Shown here: piece by piece, positions 18,394-25,486 of the stretch | Layout of the letters: each line of letters begins with the position of its first letter | Position numbering within the stretch: the first letter of the stretch is position 1 | Notes under the pieces: model-generated | Database searches by the model: none | Seen by the model: only the letters and a program-made list of their open reading frames with translations | Told to the model about the DNA's origin: nothing | DNA from: Rhodosalinus sp041365695 | GTDB lineage: Bacteria; Pseudomonadota; Alphaproteobacteria; Rhodobacterales; Rhodobacteraceae | Direction: 5' to 3' | Assembly (NCBI RefSeq): GCF_041365695.1 | Contig: NZ_JBGFSJ010000004.1 | Coordinates: forward strand, 62,001-126,000 | DNA length: 64,000 nt | Program-made: the position numbers and the translations under genes

Positions 18394-18419
18394 GATGTGT
18401 CACATGAACTTGACACATC
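18394..18419 (+). promoter_or_regulatory. PpsR/CrtJ-type palindrome upstream of the BciB-like gene
   Basis: A perfect 9-bp inverted repeat, GATGTGTCA (18394-18402) and TGACACATC (18411-18419), with 8 bp between. Within it, TGTC-N10-GACA (18398-18415) matches the TGT-N12-ACA target of PpsR/CrtJ, the aerobic and light repressor of photosynthesis genes in purple bacteria. It ends 42 bp upstream of the ATG of the downstream gene. Only one such site was seen, whereas PpsR often binds pairs. Confidence 0.6.
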
Positions 18420-18461
18420 GGGCGTCAGCGGCGACCCTGCCCGGGACAGCCGGAGCCGCGC

Positions 18462-19712
18462 ATGACCCTTCACTCTCCCGATGTCGCCCCAGCAAAGGGG
18501 CTGGACGCGCCAGAGATCGGCGGCGCGCCCCGGCCCGGCCTCTGCACCGACTGCGGCGTCTCGCGCATGGGCGACGGGCGGGCCTGCGGCCGGGCATGCC
18601 AGTTCATCCGCCCGGACTACCCCTCCCTCGAACGCGCGGCACACGGCCGCGCCGCGGATCCCGGCCGGGGCGAGGAAGCCTTCTTCGGCGTCTCCCGGCG
18701 CATGCTGCGCGCGCGCCTCGACCCGCCCGCGGATGGCGCGCAATGGACGGGGCTGACCACCGCGATCGCCGCGGAGCTGCTGCGCGCGGGCGCCGTGGAC
18801 GCGGTGCTGACCGTGGCGCCGCATCCGGACGACCGCTGGACGCCGCTGCCGGTGATCGTGACCGAGCCCGAGGCCCTCGCGAACTGCCGCGGCATGCGCA
18901 TGGGCTACGCGCCCACGCTGGCCCTGCTGGAGCCCGCGCGCGCCGCGGGGCACCGGCGCATCGCGATGATCGGGATCCCGTGCCAGGTCTACGCGCTTCG
19001 CGCGCTCGAGGCCGAACTCGGGCTCGAGCGGCTTTACGTCATCGGCACGCCCTGCTCCGACAACACGACGACCGAGAATTTCCACGGCTTCCTGGCGCGG
19101 CTCGACGACCGGCCCGAGACGATCAGCTACCTGGAATTCCGCGCGGATTACCGGGTGGAGCTGCGCTTCGACGACGGGCGGAAGCCGCGCTTCATCCCGT
19201 TCCTGAAACTGCCGCTCTCGGACCTGCCGGCGGATTTCTTTCCGATGACATGCAAGACCTGCGTCGACTACACCAACCGGCTGGCCGACGTGACGGTAGG
19301 CTACATGGGCGGCGACGGCGACCAGTGGGTGATCGCCCGGAACGCGCGCGGCGAGGAGATGCTGGCCGCCCTGGGCGGGCGTCTCGCCACGCGCCCGCTG
19401 ACCGACAAGGGCAAGCGCGAGGCGGCGGTGAAGGGTTTCCTGGCCAACACGGAGCGCGCGGCGGGCGGGCTGCCGCTGCGCCGGATGCCGAACTGGGTGC
19501 GGCCCATCGTGGCGTGGCTCCAGCCGCGCATCGGCCCACGCGGGCTGGAGTTCGCGCGCGCACGCGTCGAGATGAAGGCCATCGAGACGGTGCTGCACCT
19601 GCGCCGCGCCCATCCCGCGAAGGTGAAGAACATGGTCCCCGGCCATGTCTGGCGGCTTGCCGCGCGCTACGGCCTCGCGCCCGCGGCCGAAGAACGCCGG
19701 GAGGACGGCTAG
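18462..19712 (+). CDS. bciB: BciB/HCAR-family Fe-S flavoprotein (divinyl chlorophyllide 8-vinyl reductase-like)
   Basis: Member (416 aa) of the coenzyme F420 hydrogenase/dehydrogenase beta-subunit family, closest by motif to BciB and plant 7-hydroxymethyl chlorophyll reductase. The N-terminal cluster region reads CTDCGVSRMGDGRACGRACQF. The core has GIPCQVYALRALE and the GTPCSDNTT region, and the second cluster region is CKTCVDYTNRLADVTVGYMG, a stretch close to that of HCAR/BciB. BciB reduces the 8-vinyl group of divinyl (proto)chlorophyllide with ferredoxin as electron donor. No other photosynthesis gene is in the window, but the upstream PpsR-type palindrome supports the assignment. A different F420-family role remains possible. 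Confidence 0.7.
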   Translation: MTLHSPDVAPAKGLDAPEIGGAPRPGLCTDCGVSRMGDGRACGRACQFIRPDYPSLERAAHGRAADPGRGEEAFFGVSRRMLRARLDPPADGAQWTGLTTAIAAELLRAGAVDAVLTVAPHPDDRWTPLPVIVTEPEALANCRGMRMGYAPTLALLEPARAAGHRRIAMIGIPCQVYALRALEAELGLERLYVIGTPCSDNTTTENFHGFLARLDDRPETISYLEFRADYRVELRFDDGRKPRFIPFLKLPLSDLPADFFPMTCKTCVDYTNRLADVTVGYMGGDGDQWVIARNARGEEMLAALGGRLATRPLTDKGKREAAVKGFLANTERAAGGLPLRRMPNWVRPIVAWLQPRIGPRGLEFARARVEMKAIETVLHLRRAHPAKVKNMVPGHVWRLAARYGLAPAAEERREDG

Positions 19713-20785
19713 GCCGCCTCGCGCAGCATGATCCGCGCCTCGGGCCCCGAGAGCGCGCGCCGCGCATGCGGGCCGTACAGCGCCGGATCCTCGGCAATCT
19801 CGGGCATCGCCGCCAGAAGCCGCGCCCGGTCCCCGGCGTCGAGCGTTTCGAGCGACGCGCCGGCGGGATGGAAGCTCTCGGTCTCGACGCCGTTGGCCCA
19901 GAGCACTTCGTGGCGCGGCAGAAGCAGGTGGATGTAGGTCACCTCCGGCACGTCCAGATCCACGCGCACGCCGCGCCCGCCGACGAGGTCGCGTGCCGCG
20001 ACCAGGACCTCCGGCTCGTCGTAGAGCGCCCGTGCCACCGGCCCGCGCAGAACCACGCGATGCCCCGGCGAGACCAGCAGCGCGCCGTCCGGACGATCCT
20101 CGCCCAGCGCGCCCGGCCCGATCCGGACGGGACGAAGATCCGGCATGGCGAAGAGACGCGCGCCGCTCATCCGGCGGCTGCCCACCCACAGCACCTCCTG
20201 CCCGCCGTCGTCCTTGGTCTGCACCCGGTCGCCGGGATGCAACGTCTCGACCCGGCGCGGGCCGTCGGGCGTGGCGATGACGGTGCCCGGGGTGAAGCAG
20301 ATGACGTTCGTTCCCGCCATCAGCCCCTCGGGCATGGCCGGCCGGGCGAGGCAATGGTCCACGACCCAGAGGTCGGTCCCCCGGGGCGGTGTCGCGCCCG
20401 CGAACATCAGAAGCGGTCGCGCGCCCTCGCCCGGTTCGATCAGCGTGACGGTGAAGCGCCGCGCGCCGTCGGTCACGACGAAGCTCTGGTCGGGAAGAAA
20501 GCTCTGGTCGGCAAGGCTGCCGGATCGTGCCGCGCCCGCGGGCGCGCCGTCGATCGCCGCCGCGACGAGCCCGCGGACCAGGCGCGCGGCCCGGCGGCGC
20601 GCCGCCTCGGGACACCCGTCGCCGCCCGGCGGCAGAAGCCCATCGGGGCTTTCCACGCAGACGGGATCGCCGTGCCATCTCCAGACCGCGCCCACCTCGA
20701 GCGCCGCGACCGGCGCGGCGTCGAGCCCGTCGACCTCCGTCTGCGCCCAGGAAATCACGAAGGTTCCGTGAAGATCGGACCTCAT
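19709..20785 (-). CDS. Hint-domain protein (Roseobacter type), cysteine present
   Basis: A 358-residue protein. The N-terminal half is of unknown fold and contains a duplicated SLADQSFLPDQSFVV stretch. The C-terminal half is a Hint (Hedgehog/intein) domain beginning at NVICFTPGTVIATPDGPRRV, with the reactive Cys of the Hint fold in place, then LHPGDRVQT, SPGHRV and a late His-rich PRHEVLWANGVETESFHP. Proteins of this layout are common in Rhodobacteraceae and their function is not settled. In inteins and Hedgehog the Cys starts an N-S acyl shift. The stop codon overlaps that of the convergent BciB-like gene within CTAG. Confidence 0.8.
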   Translation of the reverse strand: MRSDLHGTFVISWAQTEVDGLDAAPVAALEVGAVWRWHGDPVCVESPDGLLPPGGDGCPEAARRRAARLVRGLVAAAIDGAPAGAARSGSLADQSFLPDQSFVVTDGARRFTVTLIEPGEGARPLLMFAGATPPRGTDLWVVDHCLARPAMPEGLMAGTNVICFTPGTVIATPDGPRRVETLHPGDRVQTKDDGGQEVLWVGSRRMSGARLFAMPDLRPVRIGPGALGEDRPDGALLVSPGHRVVLRGPVARALYDEPEVLVAARDLVGGRGVRVDLDVPEVTYIHLLLPRHEVLWANGVETESFHPAGASLETLDAGDRARLLAAMPEIAEDPALYGPHARRALSGPEARIMLREAA

Positions 20786-20890
20786 GCCTGTCTGCCTGCC
20801 CTGCCCGTTTTGCGTTTACACGGAAACTAGCAGGAGACCCGGCCGCGAGAAAGCCGCCGGCGCGAAAACCACGCGAATTCCGCCGCTTGA

Positions 20891-20905
20891 TGTGAAATCC
20901 TCACA
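20891..20905. promoter_or_regulatory. 15-bp palindrome TGTGA-N5-TCACA in a divergent promoter region
   Basis: TGTGA (20891-20895), AATCC, TCACA (20901-20905) is a perfect 5-5-5 inverted repeat. It lies 105 bp upstream of the Hint gene (minus strand) and about 195 bp upstream of dctP. It resembles a CRP/FNR-superfamily half-site pair, but the classical CRP spacer is six. Which regulator binds, if any, cannot be told. Confidence 0.4.
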
Positions 20906-20990
20906 CCACTCACAGGTTTCTGCACGCCTTGGTTGCAGCACATTCCCCGCGCACCAAGCCTTGCGTGCACCACCGTCTCGGGCGGCAACG

Positions 20991-21005
20991 GTTATCCCGC
21001 ATAAC
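20991..21005 (+). promoter_or_regulatory. MarR-type operator GTTAT-N5-ATAAC upstream of the TRAP transporter
   Basis: GTTAT (20991-20995), CCCGC, ATAAC (21001-21005) is a perfect inverted repeat. The same half-sites with the same spacer length occur at 24184-24198 before the catabolic operon that encodes a MarR regulator. It lies 93 bp upstream of dctP. The 313-bp gap 20786-21098 around it holds this site and the TGTGA palindrome and otherwise shows nothing I can name. Confidence 0.65.
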
Positions 21006-21098
21006 TTTTTCGAGCGCGGTGCCAGAAAAGGGGGTGCAAGACCGGAGCGACCTGCTAGAAATCCCCCGAGGTCACGCATGATGGGGAGGAGACCACAC

Positions 21099-22157
21099 AT
21101 GACCATGACACGCAGAACCCTGTTCGGCGCCGCCGGGGCCGCGGCGCTTGCGCTCGGGGTGGCCGGCGCGGCCGCCGCGCAGGAGGTCACGCTGCGCCTG
21201 CACCAGTTCCTGCCGCCACAGGCCAACGTGCCCAAGCTCGTGCTCGATGTCTGGGCCGACAGCGTCGAGGAAGACTCCGACGGCCGCATCAAGGTGGAGC
21301 GCTACCCGTCCATGCAGCTTGGCGGCAGCCCGCCGGAACTGATCGACCAGGCCATCGACGGCGTCGCCGACGTGGTCTGGACGGTGGTGGGCTACACGCC
21401 CGGCCGCTTCCCGCGCACCGAGGTGTTCGAACTGCCCTTCATGATGACGAACGCCCGCGCGGCCAGCCGCGCCTACTGGGAGATGTTCGAGGAGCACATG
21501 AAGGACACCGAGTTCCGGAACGTCCACATCCTCGGCACCTGGGTGCACGGCCCCGGCATGCTGCACGTCAACAAGGAGGTGCGCACGCCCGAGGACATGC
21601 AGGGCCTGAAGATCCGTGGCGGGTCGCGCACGGTCAACGACCTGCTGGAGCGGATGGGCGCGACCCCGATCGGCATGCCCGTGCCCGCGATCCCCGAGGG
21701 CCTCTCCAAGGGCGTGATCGACGGCACGACCATCCCGTGGGAGGTGACCACCGCGCTCAAGGTGCCGGAACTCGTGGAGTATCACACCGAGTTCGAGGGC
21801 AATGCGCTTTACACGCTCACCTTCGTGCTGGCGATGAACAAGGACCGCTACGAAGGCCTGCCCGACGACCTGAAGCAGGTGATCGACGAGAATTCGGGCC
21901 TCGAGTTCTCGATCTTCGCCGGTGGCACGCAGGCCGATGCCGACGGGCCGGCCCGCCAGGTCGCCGTCGATCGTGGCAACACCATCATCACCGTGTCCGA
22001 AGAGGGGACCGAGGAGTGGCGGGCCCTCGCGGACCCGATCTACGAGGCCTGGGTCGCCGACATGGAGAGCAAGGGCATCGACGGCCAGGCACTGCTCGAC
22101 GAGGCACGCTCCAAGATCGAGGAGTACACGCCCCTCTACGAAACCGGGACGAACTGA
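21099..22157 (+). CDS. dctP: TRAP transporter substrate-binding protein (DctP family)
   Basis: Periplasmic binding protein (352 aa) of a tripartite ATP-independent periplasmic transporter. The signal peptide MTMTRRTLFGAAGAAALA has a twin-arginine look (TRRTLF) and ends at AAAAQE. The mature protein has DctP-family features: LRLHQFLPPQANVPK at the N-terminus, LGGSPPELIDQAIDGVADVVW, and the MQGLKIRGGSRTVNDLLERMGATPIGM region that holds the conserved carboxylate-binding Arg. The start is at 21099 because GGGGAGGA (21083-21090) is well spaced. It is followed by dctQ and dctM. Hydroxycinnamate as ligand is inferred from the neighbouring operon and shared operator. Confidence 0.93.
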   Translation: MTMTRRTLFGAAGAAALALGVAGAAAAQEVTLRLHQFLPPQANVPKLVLDVWADSVEEDSDGRIKVERYPSMQLGGSPPELIDQAIDGVADVVWTVVGYTPGRFPRTEVFELPFMMTNARAASRAYWEMFEEHMKDTEFRNVHILGTWVHGPGMLHVNKEVRTPEDMQGLKIRGGSRTVNDLLERMGATPIGMPVPAIPEGLSKGVIDGTTIPWEVTTALKVPELVEYHTEFEGNALYTLTFVLAMNKDRYEGLPDDLKQVIDENSGLEFSIFAGGTQADADGPARQVAVDRGNTIITVSEEGTEEWRALADPIYEAWVADMESKGIDGQALLDEARSKIEEYTPLYETGTN

Positions 22158-22237
22158 CCGGCTGACGTCCCCGGCGGCGCCCCGCGCGGGCGCCGCCCTT
22201 CGCCCTCGAAACCCCGGAAAAGCGAGACGAGACCACC

Positions 22238-22819
22238 ATGTACGGTATGGTGAACAGGCTTGCGCGCACCATGGCGCTGACAGGCGGCGTGGTGCTGATG
22301 GCGCTCGTGATCATGACCTGCGTGTCGATCGCGGGGCGCGTGACGAACGGCGTGCTGCACGCCGACTGGGTGGAGGCCGTCGCGGGCGGCACGGCGCGCT
22401 GGCTCATAGACGCGGGCGTGGGGCCCGTGAACGGCGATTTCGAGATCCTCGAGGCGGGCGTCGCCTTCGCGATCTTCTCGTTCCTGCCGATCTGCCAGCT
22501 TTACGGGGCGCACGCGACCGTGGACGTCTTCACGTCGTTCCTGTCTGATCGGGCGAACCGCGTCATCGCCGCCTTCTGGGAGGTGGTCCTGACCGGCGCC
22601 ATCATTCTCATCAGCTGGCGCCTCTTCGAGGGGTTCCTCGACCGGTACGAGAACGGCCAGACCTCCTGGCTGCTCCAGTTCCCGATGTGGTGGTCCTACC
22701 TCGCAAGCTGGATCGCCTCGGCGGTGGCTGCCGCGGTCGGCCTCTATTGCGCCGCGGCGCGGGTGGGCGAAAGCCTGACCGGGCGCCGCATCCTGCCGGC
22801 CGGAGGGACGGTCGAATGA
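22238..22819 (+). CDS. dctQ: TRAP transporter small permease (DctQ family)
   Basis: A 193-residue membrane protein with four hydrophobic segments: residues about 12-34, 69-90, 110-130 and 147-170. This is the usual DctQ layout. DctQ supports the large permease DctM. The stop overlaps the dctM start in ATGA. A short extra loop after the first helix (VTNGVLHADWVEAVAGGTARW) is longer than in many DctQ proteins. Confidence 0.9.
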   Translation: MYGMVNRLARTMALTGGVVLMALVIMTCVSIAGRVTNGVLHADWVEAVAGGTARWLIDAGVGPVNGDFEILEAGVAFAIFSFLPICQLYGAHATVDVFTSFLSDRANRVIAAFWEVVLTGAIILISWRLFEGFLDRYENGQTSWLLQFPMWWSYLASWIASAVAAAVGLYCAAARVGESLTGRRILPAGGTVE

Positions 22820-24132
22820 GCATGCTCGAACTGGGCTTCCTGTCCTTCCCGATCCTGCTTCTGATGATCTTCCTGCGGGCGCCGATCGGGCTCGCCATGC
22901 TGCTCTGCGGCATCGGGGGGCTCTGGCTCGCGCTCGGCACGCCGAACATGTTCCTGTCGAAACTGAAGAGCGAGACCTACAGCACCTTCTCGAACTACTC
23001 GCTCACGATCATCCCGATGTTCCTGCTGATGGGGCAGTTCGCCACCGTTTCGGGGATGTCGAAGGCGCTTTTCAAGGCGGCCGAGGCGTTCCTCGGCCAC
23101 AGGAAGGGCGGCGTCGCGATGGCCGCGGTGGGCGCCTGCGCGGGCTTCGGCGCGATCTGCGGCTCCTCGCTCGCCACCGCGGCCACCATGAGCCGCGTCG
23201 CCCTGCCCGAACTCAAGCGCTACGGCTACTCGGGCGGCTTCTCCACCGCCACGCTCGCCGCCGGCGGCACGCTCGGCATCCTGATCCCGCCCTCGGTCAT
23301 CCTCGTGATCTACGCGATCCTGACCGAGCAGAACATCGCCAAGCTTTTCCTCGCCGCCTTCATCCCGGGCGTCCTCGCTGCCGCAGGCTACATGATCGCC
23401 ATCTCGATCTACGCCCGGCTCCATCCCGATTCGGTCGGCGCGCGCGAACCCGTGCCGTGGGACGAGCGGATGCGCGCGCTGGTCGATGTCTGGCCGGTGC
23501 TGATCGTCTTCCTGCTGGTGGTGGGCGGCATCTACCTCGGCTGGTTCACCCCCACCGAGGGCGCCGCGGTGGGCGCCGCCGGAACCGGGGTCATCGCGCT
23601 GCTGTCGGGCAACATGAGCTGGGCGCTCTTCCGCGAGAGCATCATCGCCACCGCGACCTCCACCGCGATGATCTTCTTCATCGTGCTCGGCGCCGGGTTC
23701 TACAACTCGTTCCTGGCGCTCACGCAGGTGCCGCAGGAGCTGTCCGCGATGGTGCTCGAACAGGGCTTCGCGCCGCTGACGGTGCTCATCGTGATCCTGT
23801 TCTTCTATCTGCTCTTCGGCTGCGTGATGGACTCGCTGTCGATGATCCTCCTGACCGTGCCGATCTTCTTCCCCGTCATCACCGCGCTCGATTTCGGGCT
23901 CACCCCCGAGCAGGTGGCGATCTGGTTCGGCATCCTCGTGCTGATCGTGGTCGAGGTCGGGCTGATCACGCCACCCGTAGGCATGAACCTTTTCATCATC
24001 AACAACATGGACCGCGAGACTCCGATGGCAGCGACCTACCGCAGCGTTCTCTACTTCATCGCGTCCGACGTGGTGCGGGTGGCGATCCTCGTGGCGTTCC
24101 CGGCGATCACGCTCTTCCTCATCCCCGCCTGA
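22816..24132 (+). CDS. dctM: TRAP transporter large permease (DctM family)
   Basis: Large membrane subunit (438 aa) with about 12 hydrophobic segments; it imports substrate in exchange for a sodium or proton gradient. Family motifs include FAGFGAICGSSLATAATM (here CAGFGAICGSSLATAATM), the GGTLGILIPPSVILVIY loop and the second inverted-repeat counterpart GLITPPVGMNLFIIN. The ATG at 22816 overlaps the dctQ stop by 4 bp. The 95 bp to the next gene contain the second MarR-type operator. Confidence 0.95.
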   Translation: MSMLELGFLSFPILLLMIFLRAPIGLAMLLCGIGGLWLALGTPNMFLSKLKSETYSTFSNYSLTIIPMFLLMGQFATVSGMSKALFKAAEAFLGHRKGGVAMAAVGACAGFGAICGSSLATAATMSRVALPELKRYGYSGGFSTATLAAGGTLGILIPPSVILVIYAILTEQNIAKLFLAAFIPGVLAAAGYMIAISIYARLHPDSVGAREPVPWDERMRALVDVWPVLIVFLLVVGGIYLGWFTPTEGAAVGAAGTGVIALLSGNMSWALFRESIIATATSTAMIFFIVLGAGFYNSFLALTQVPQELSAMVLEQGFAPLTVLIVILFFYLLFGCVMDSLSMILLTVPIFFPVITALDFGLTPEQVAIWFGILVLIVVEVGLITPPVGMNLFIINNMDRETPMAATYRSVLYFIASDVVRVAILVAFPAITLFLIPA

Positions 24133-24183
24133 CGGGGCCACCCGCGTGGCCCTACCCGGGCTGCGCCTCTTTGCGCCAAGGTA

Positions 24184-24198
24184 GTTATCGGTCATAAC
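24184..24198 (+). promoter_or_regulatory. MarR-type operator GTTAT-N5-ATAAC upstream of the catabolic operon
   Basis: GTTAT (24184-24188), CGGTC, ATAAC (24194-24198), a perfect inverted repeat 29 bp before the enoyl-CoA hydratase ATG. The half-sites and spacer length are identical to those at 20991-21005. Because marR is the second gene of this operon, the site is probably its own operator. CouR/FerR-type MarR proteins are known to be released by hydroxycinnamoyl-CoA thioesters; applying that here is inference. Confidence 0.7.
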
Positions 24199-24227
24199 AG
24201 TCACAAAACACGGGAGCCGAACCGCCC

Positions 24228-24995
24228 ATGTCCGAGTCGATCCTCACAGTCGAGACCGACGGCCCCGTCGCCACCCTCACCATGAACCGGCCCGAAAAGC
24301 GCAATGCGATGAACGACGCGCTGCTCGACGCGCTCGACGCCTTCTTCGCGGCCCCGCCGCCGGGCGTGCGGGTCGCGGTGCTGGCCGGGCGCGGCGGGCA
24401 TTACTGCGCGGGCCTCGACCTGTCCGAGCACGCAGAGCGTGACGCCGAGGCGACGCTTCTGCACTCGCGCGGATGGCACGCGGCTCTCGAACGCGTTCAG
24501 TTGGGCGGGCTGCCCGTGGTCTCGGCGATGGCCGGCGCGGTGATCGGCGGCGGGCTGGAACTCGCCACGGCAACCCATGTGCGGGTTGCCGACGCCACGG
24601 CGCGGTTCCAGCTGCCCGAAGGGCGGCGCGGCATCTTCGTGGGCGGCGGCGCGAGCGTAAGGGTGGGCCGCATCCTCGGCCCCGACCGCATGACCGAGAT
24701 GATGCTGACCGGGCGGAGCTACGGCGCCGAAGAGGGGCTCTCCCTCGGGCTGGCACACTATGTCGTGGAGGAGGGCGCGGCGCTCGCCCACGCGCAGGAG
24801 CTCGCGCACCGGATCGCCGGGAACGCGCAACTCTCGAACTACATCGTGATCCAGGCGCTCGCGCGCATCGGCGACATGTCGCGGGGCGACGGGCTGTTCA
24901 CGGAAAGCCTCGCCACCGCGATCGCCCAGACCAGCCCCGACGCGCGGGAGGGCCTCGCCGCCTTCCTCGATAAGCGCGCCCCGCGCTTCCGCTGA
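24228..24995 (+). CDS. enoyl-CoA hydratase (crotonase family), probable hydroxycinnamoyl-CoA hydratase
   Basis: A crotonase-fold protein of 255 aa. The acyl-CoA binding stretch is MNRPEKRNAMND, and the oxyanion-hole region is HYCAGLDLSEH. Both catalytic glutamates of classical hydratases are in place, in GGGLELA and in FQLPEGRRG. Feruloyl-CoA hydratase-lyases (Ech/HCHL) lack the first of these. This favours simple hydration of the cinnamoyl-CoA double bond over cleavage to an aldehyde. It is the first gene of the operon with marR, a feruloyl-CoA synthetase-like gene and an amidohydrolase. The exact substrate is inferred from neighbours. Confidence 0.85.
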   Translation: MSESILTVETDGPVATLTMNRPEKRNAMNDALLDALDAFFAAPPPGVRVAVLAGRGGHYCAGLDLSEHAERDAEATLLHSRGWHAALERVQLGGLPVVSAMAGAVIGGGLELATATHVRVADATARFQLPEGRRGIFVGGGASVRVGRILGPDRMTEMMLTGRSYGAEEGLSLGLAHYVVEEGAALAHAQELAHRIAGNAQLSNYIVIQALARIGDMSRGDGLFTESLATAIAQTSPDAREGLAAFLDKRAPRFR

Positions 24996-25006
24996 GGCCC
25001 GCCCCG

Positions 25007-25486
25007 ATGCCGCGCCGCGCCGACACGATCCCGCCCCCTGCCGAGACAAGGGTCTCGGATGCGGGCCTGCGCGTCTTCATCGGCTATCACATGCGCCGGG
25101 CCATGGCCGCGCTCCAGGCCGACCTTGCCGACACGCTGGCGCCCTTCGGGCTGCGGATGATCCCGTTCTCGGTGCTCGTCCTGATCGTGGACAACCCCGG
25201 TCTCCGGCCCTCCCAGATTGCCGAGGCGCTCGCCATCGAGCGGTCCAACCTCGTCTCGCTCATCGACGGGCTGGCGCGCGAGGGGCTCGTGGTCCGTCAG
25301 CCGGTCGCGGGCGACCGCCGCGCCCACGCCCTGAGCGCCACGGCGCGCGGCGCCGCGCTTTGCGCCCGGGCGCGCGCGGCCGTCGCCCAGCACGACGCGC
25401 GAATGAGCGCGGGCCTCGACGAGACCACCCGCACGCGGCTGATCGGGTTTCTGAACAGGGTGGAAAACTCCGATGGACGCGGCTGA
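25007..25486 (+). CDS. MarR-family regulator, probable hydroxycinnamate (CouR/FerR-like) repressor
   Basis: A winged helix-turn-helix protein of 159 aa. The HTH and recognition helix are at about residues 62-92 (LRPSQIAEALAIERSNLVSL), and the wing carries the family's DRR motif in GDRRAHALSATARG. It starts 11 bp after the hydratase gene and its end overlaps the feruloyl-CoA synthetase gene by 14 bp, so it is co-transcribed with the genes it probably controls. Two copies of a GTTAT-N5-ATAAC palindrome flank the transporter and catabolic units and are its likely targets. Ligand and binding are not visible. Confidence 0.88.
   Translation: MPRRADTIPPPAETRVSDAGLRVFIGYHMRRAMAALQADLADTLAPFGLRMIPFSVLVLIVDNPGLRPSQIAEALAIERSNLVSLIDGLAREGLVVRQPVAGDRRAHALSATARGAALCARARAAVAQHDARMSAGLDETTRTRLIGFLNRVENSDGRG

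Noticed and set aside
17121..20678. A 1185-codon minus-strand reading through the peroxidase into the BciB-like and Hint genes
   Set aside because: Only the part from 18173 has a signal peptide, ribosome binding site and haem motifs; upstream it is antisense shadow.
24228..24995. Feruloyl-CoA hydratase-lyase (Ech/HCHL) as the identity of the crotonase
   Set aside because: The GGGLELA glutamate typical of plain hydratases is present, and no aldehyde dehydrogenase is in the operon; a hydratase fits better.
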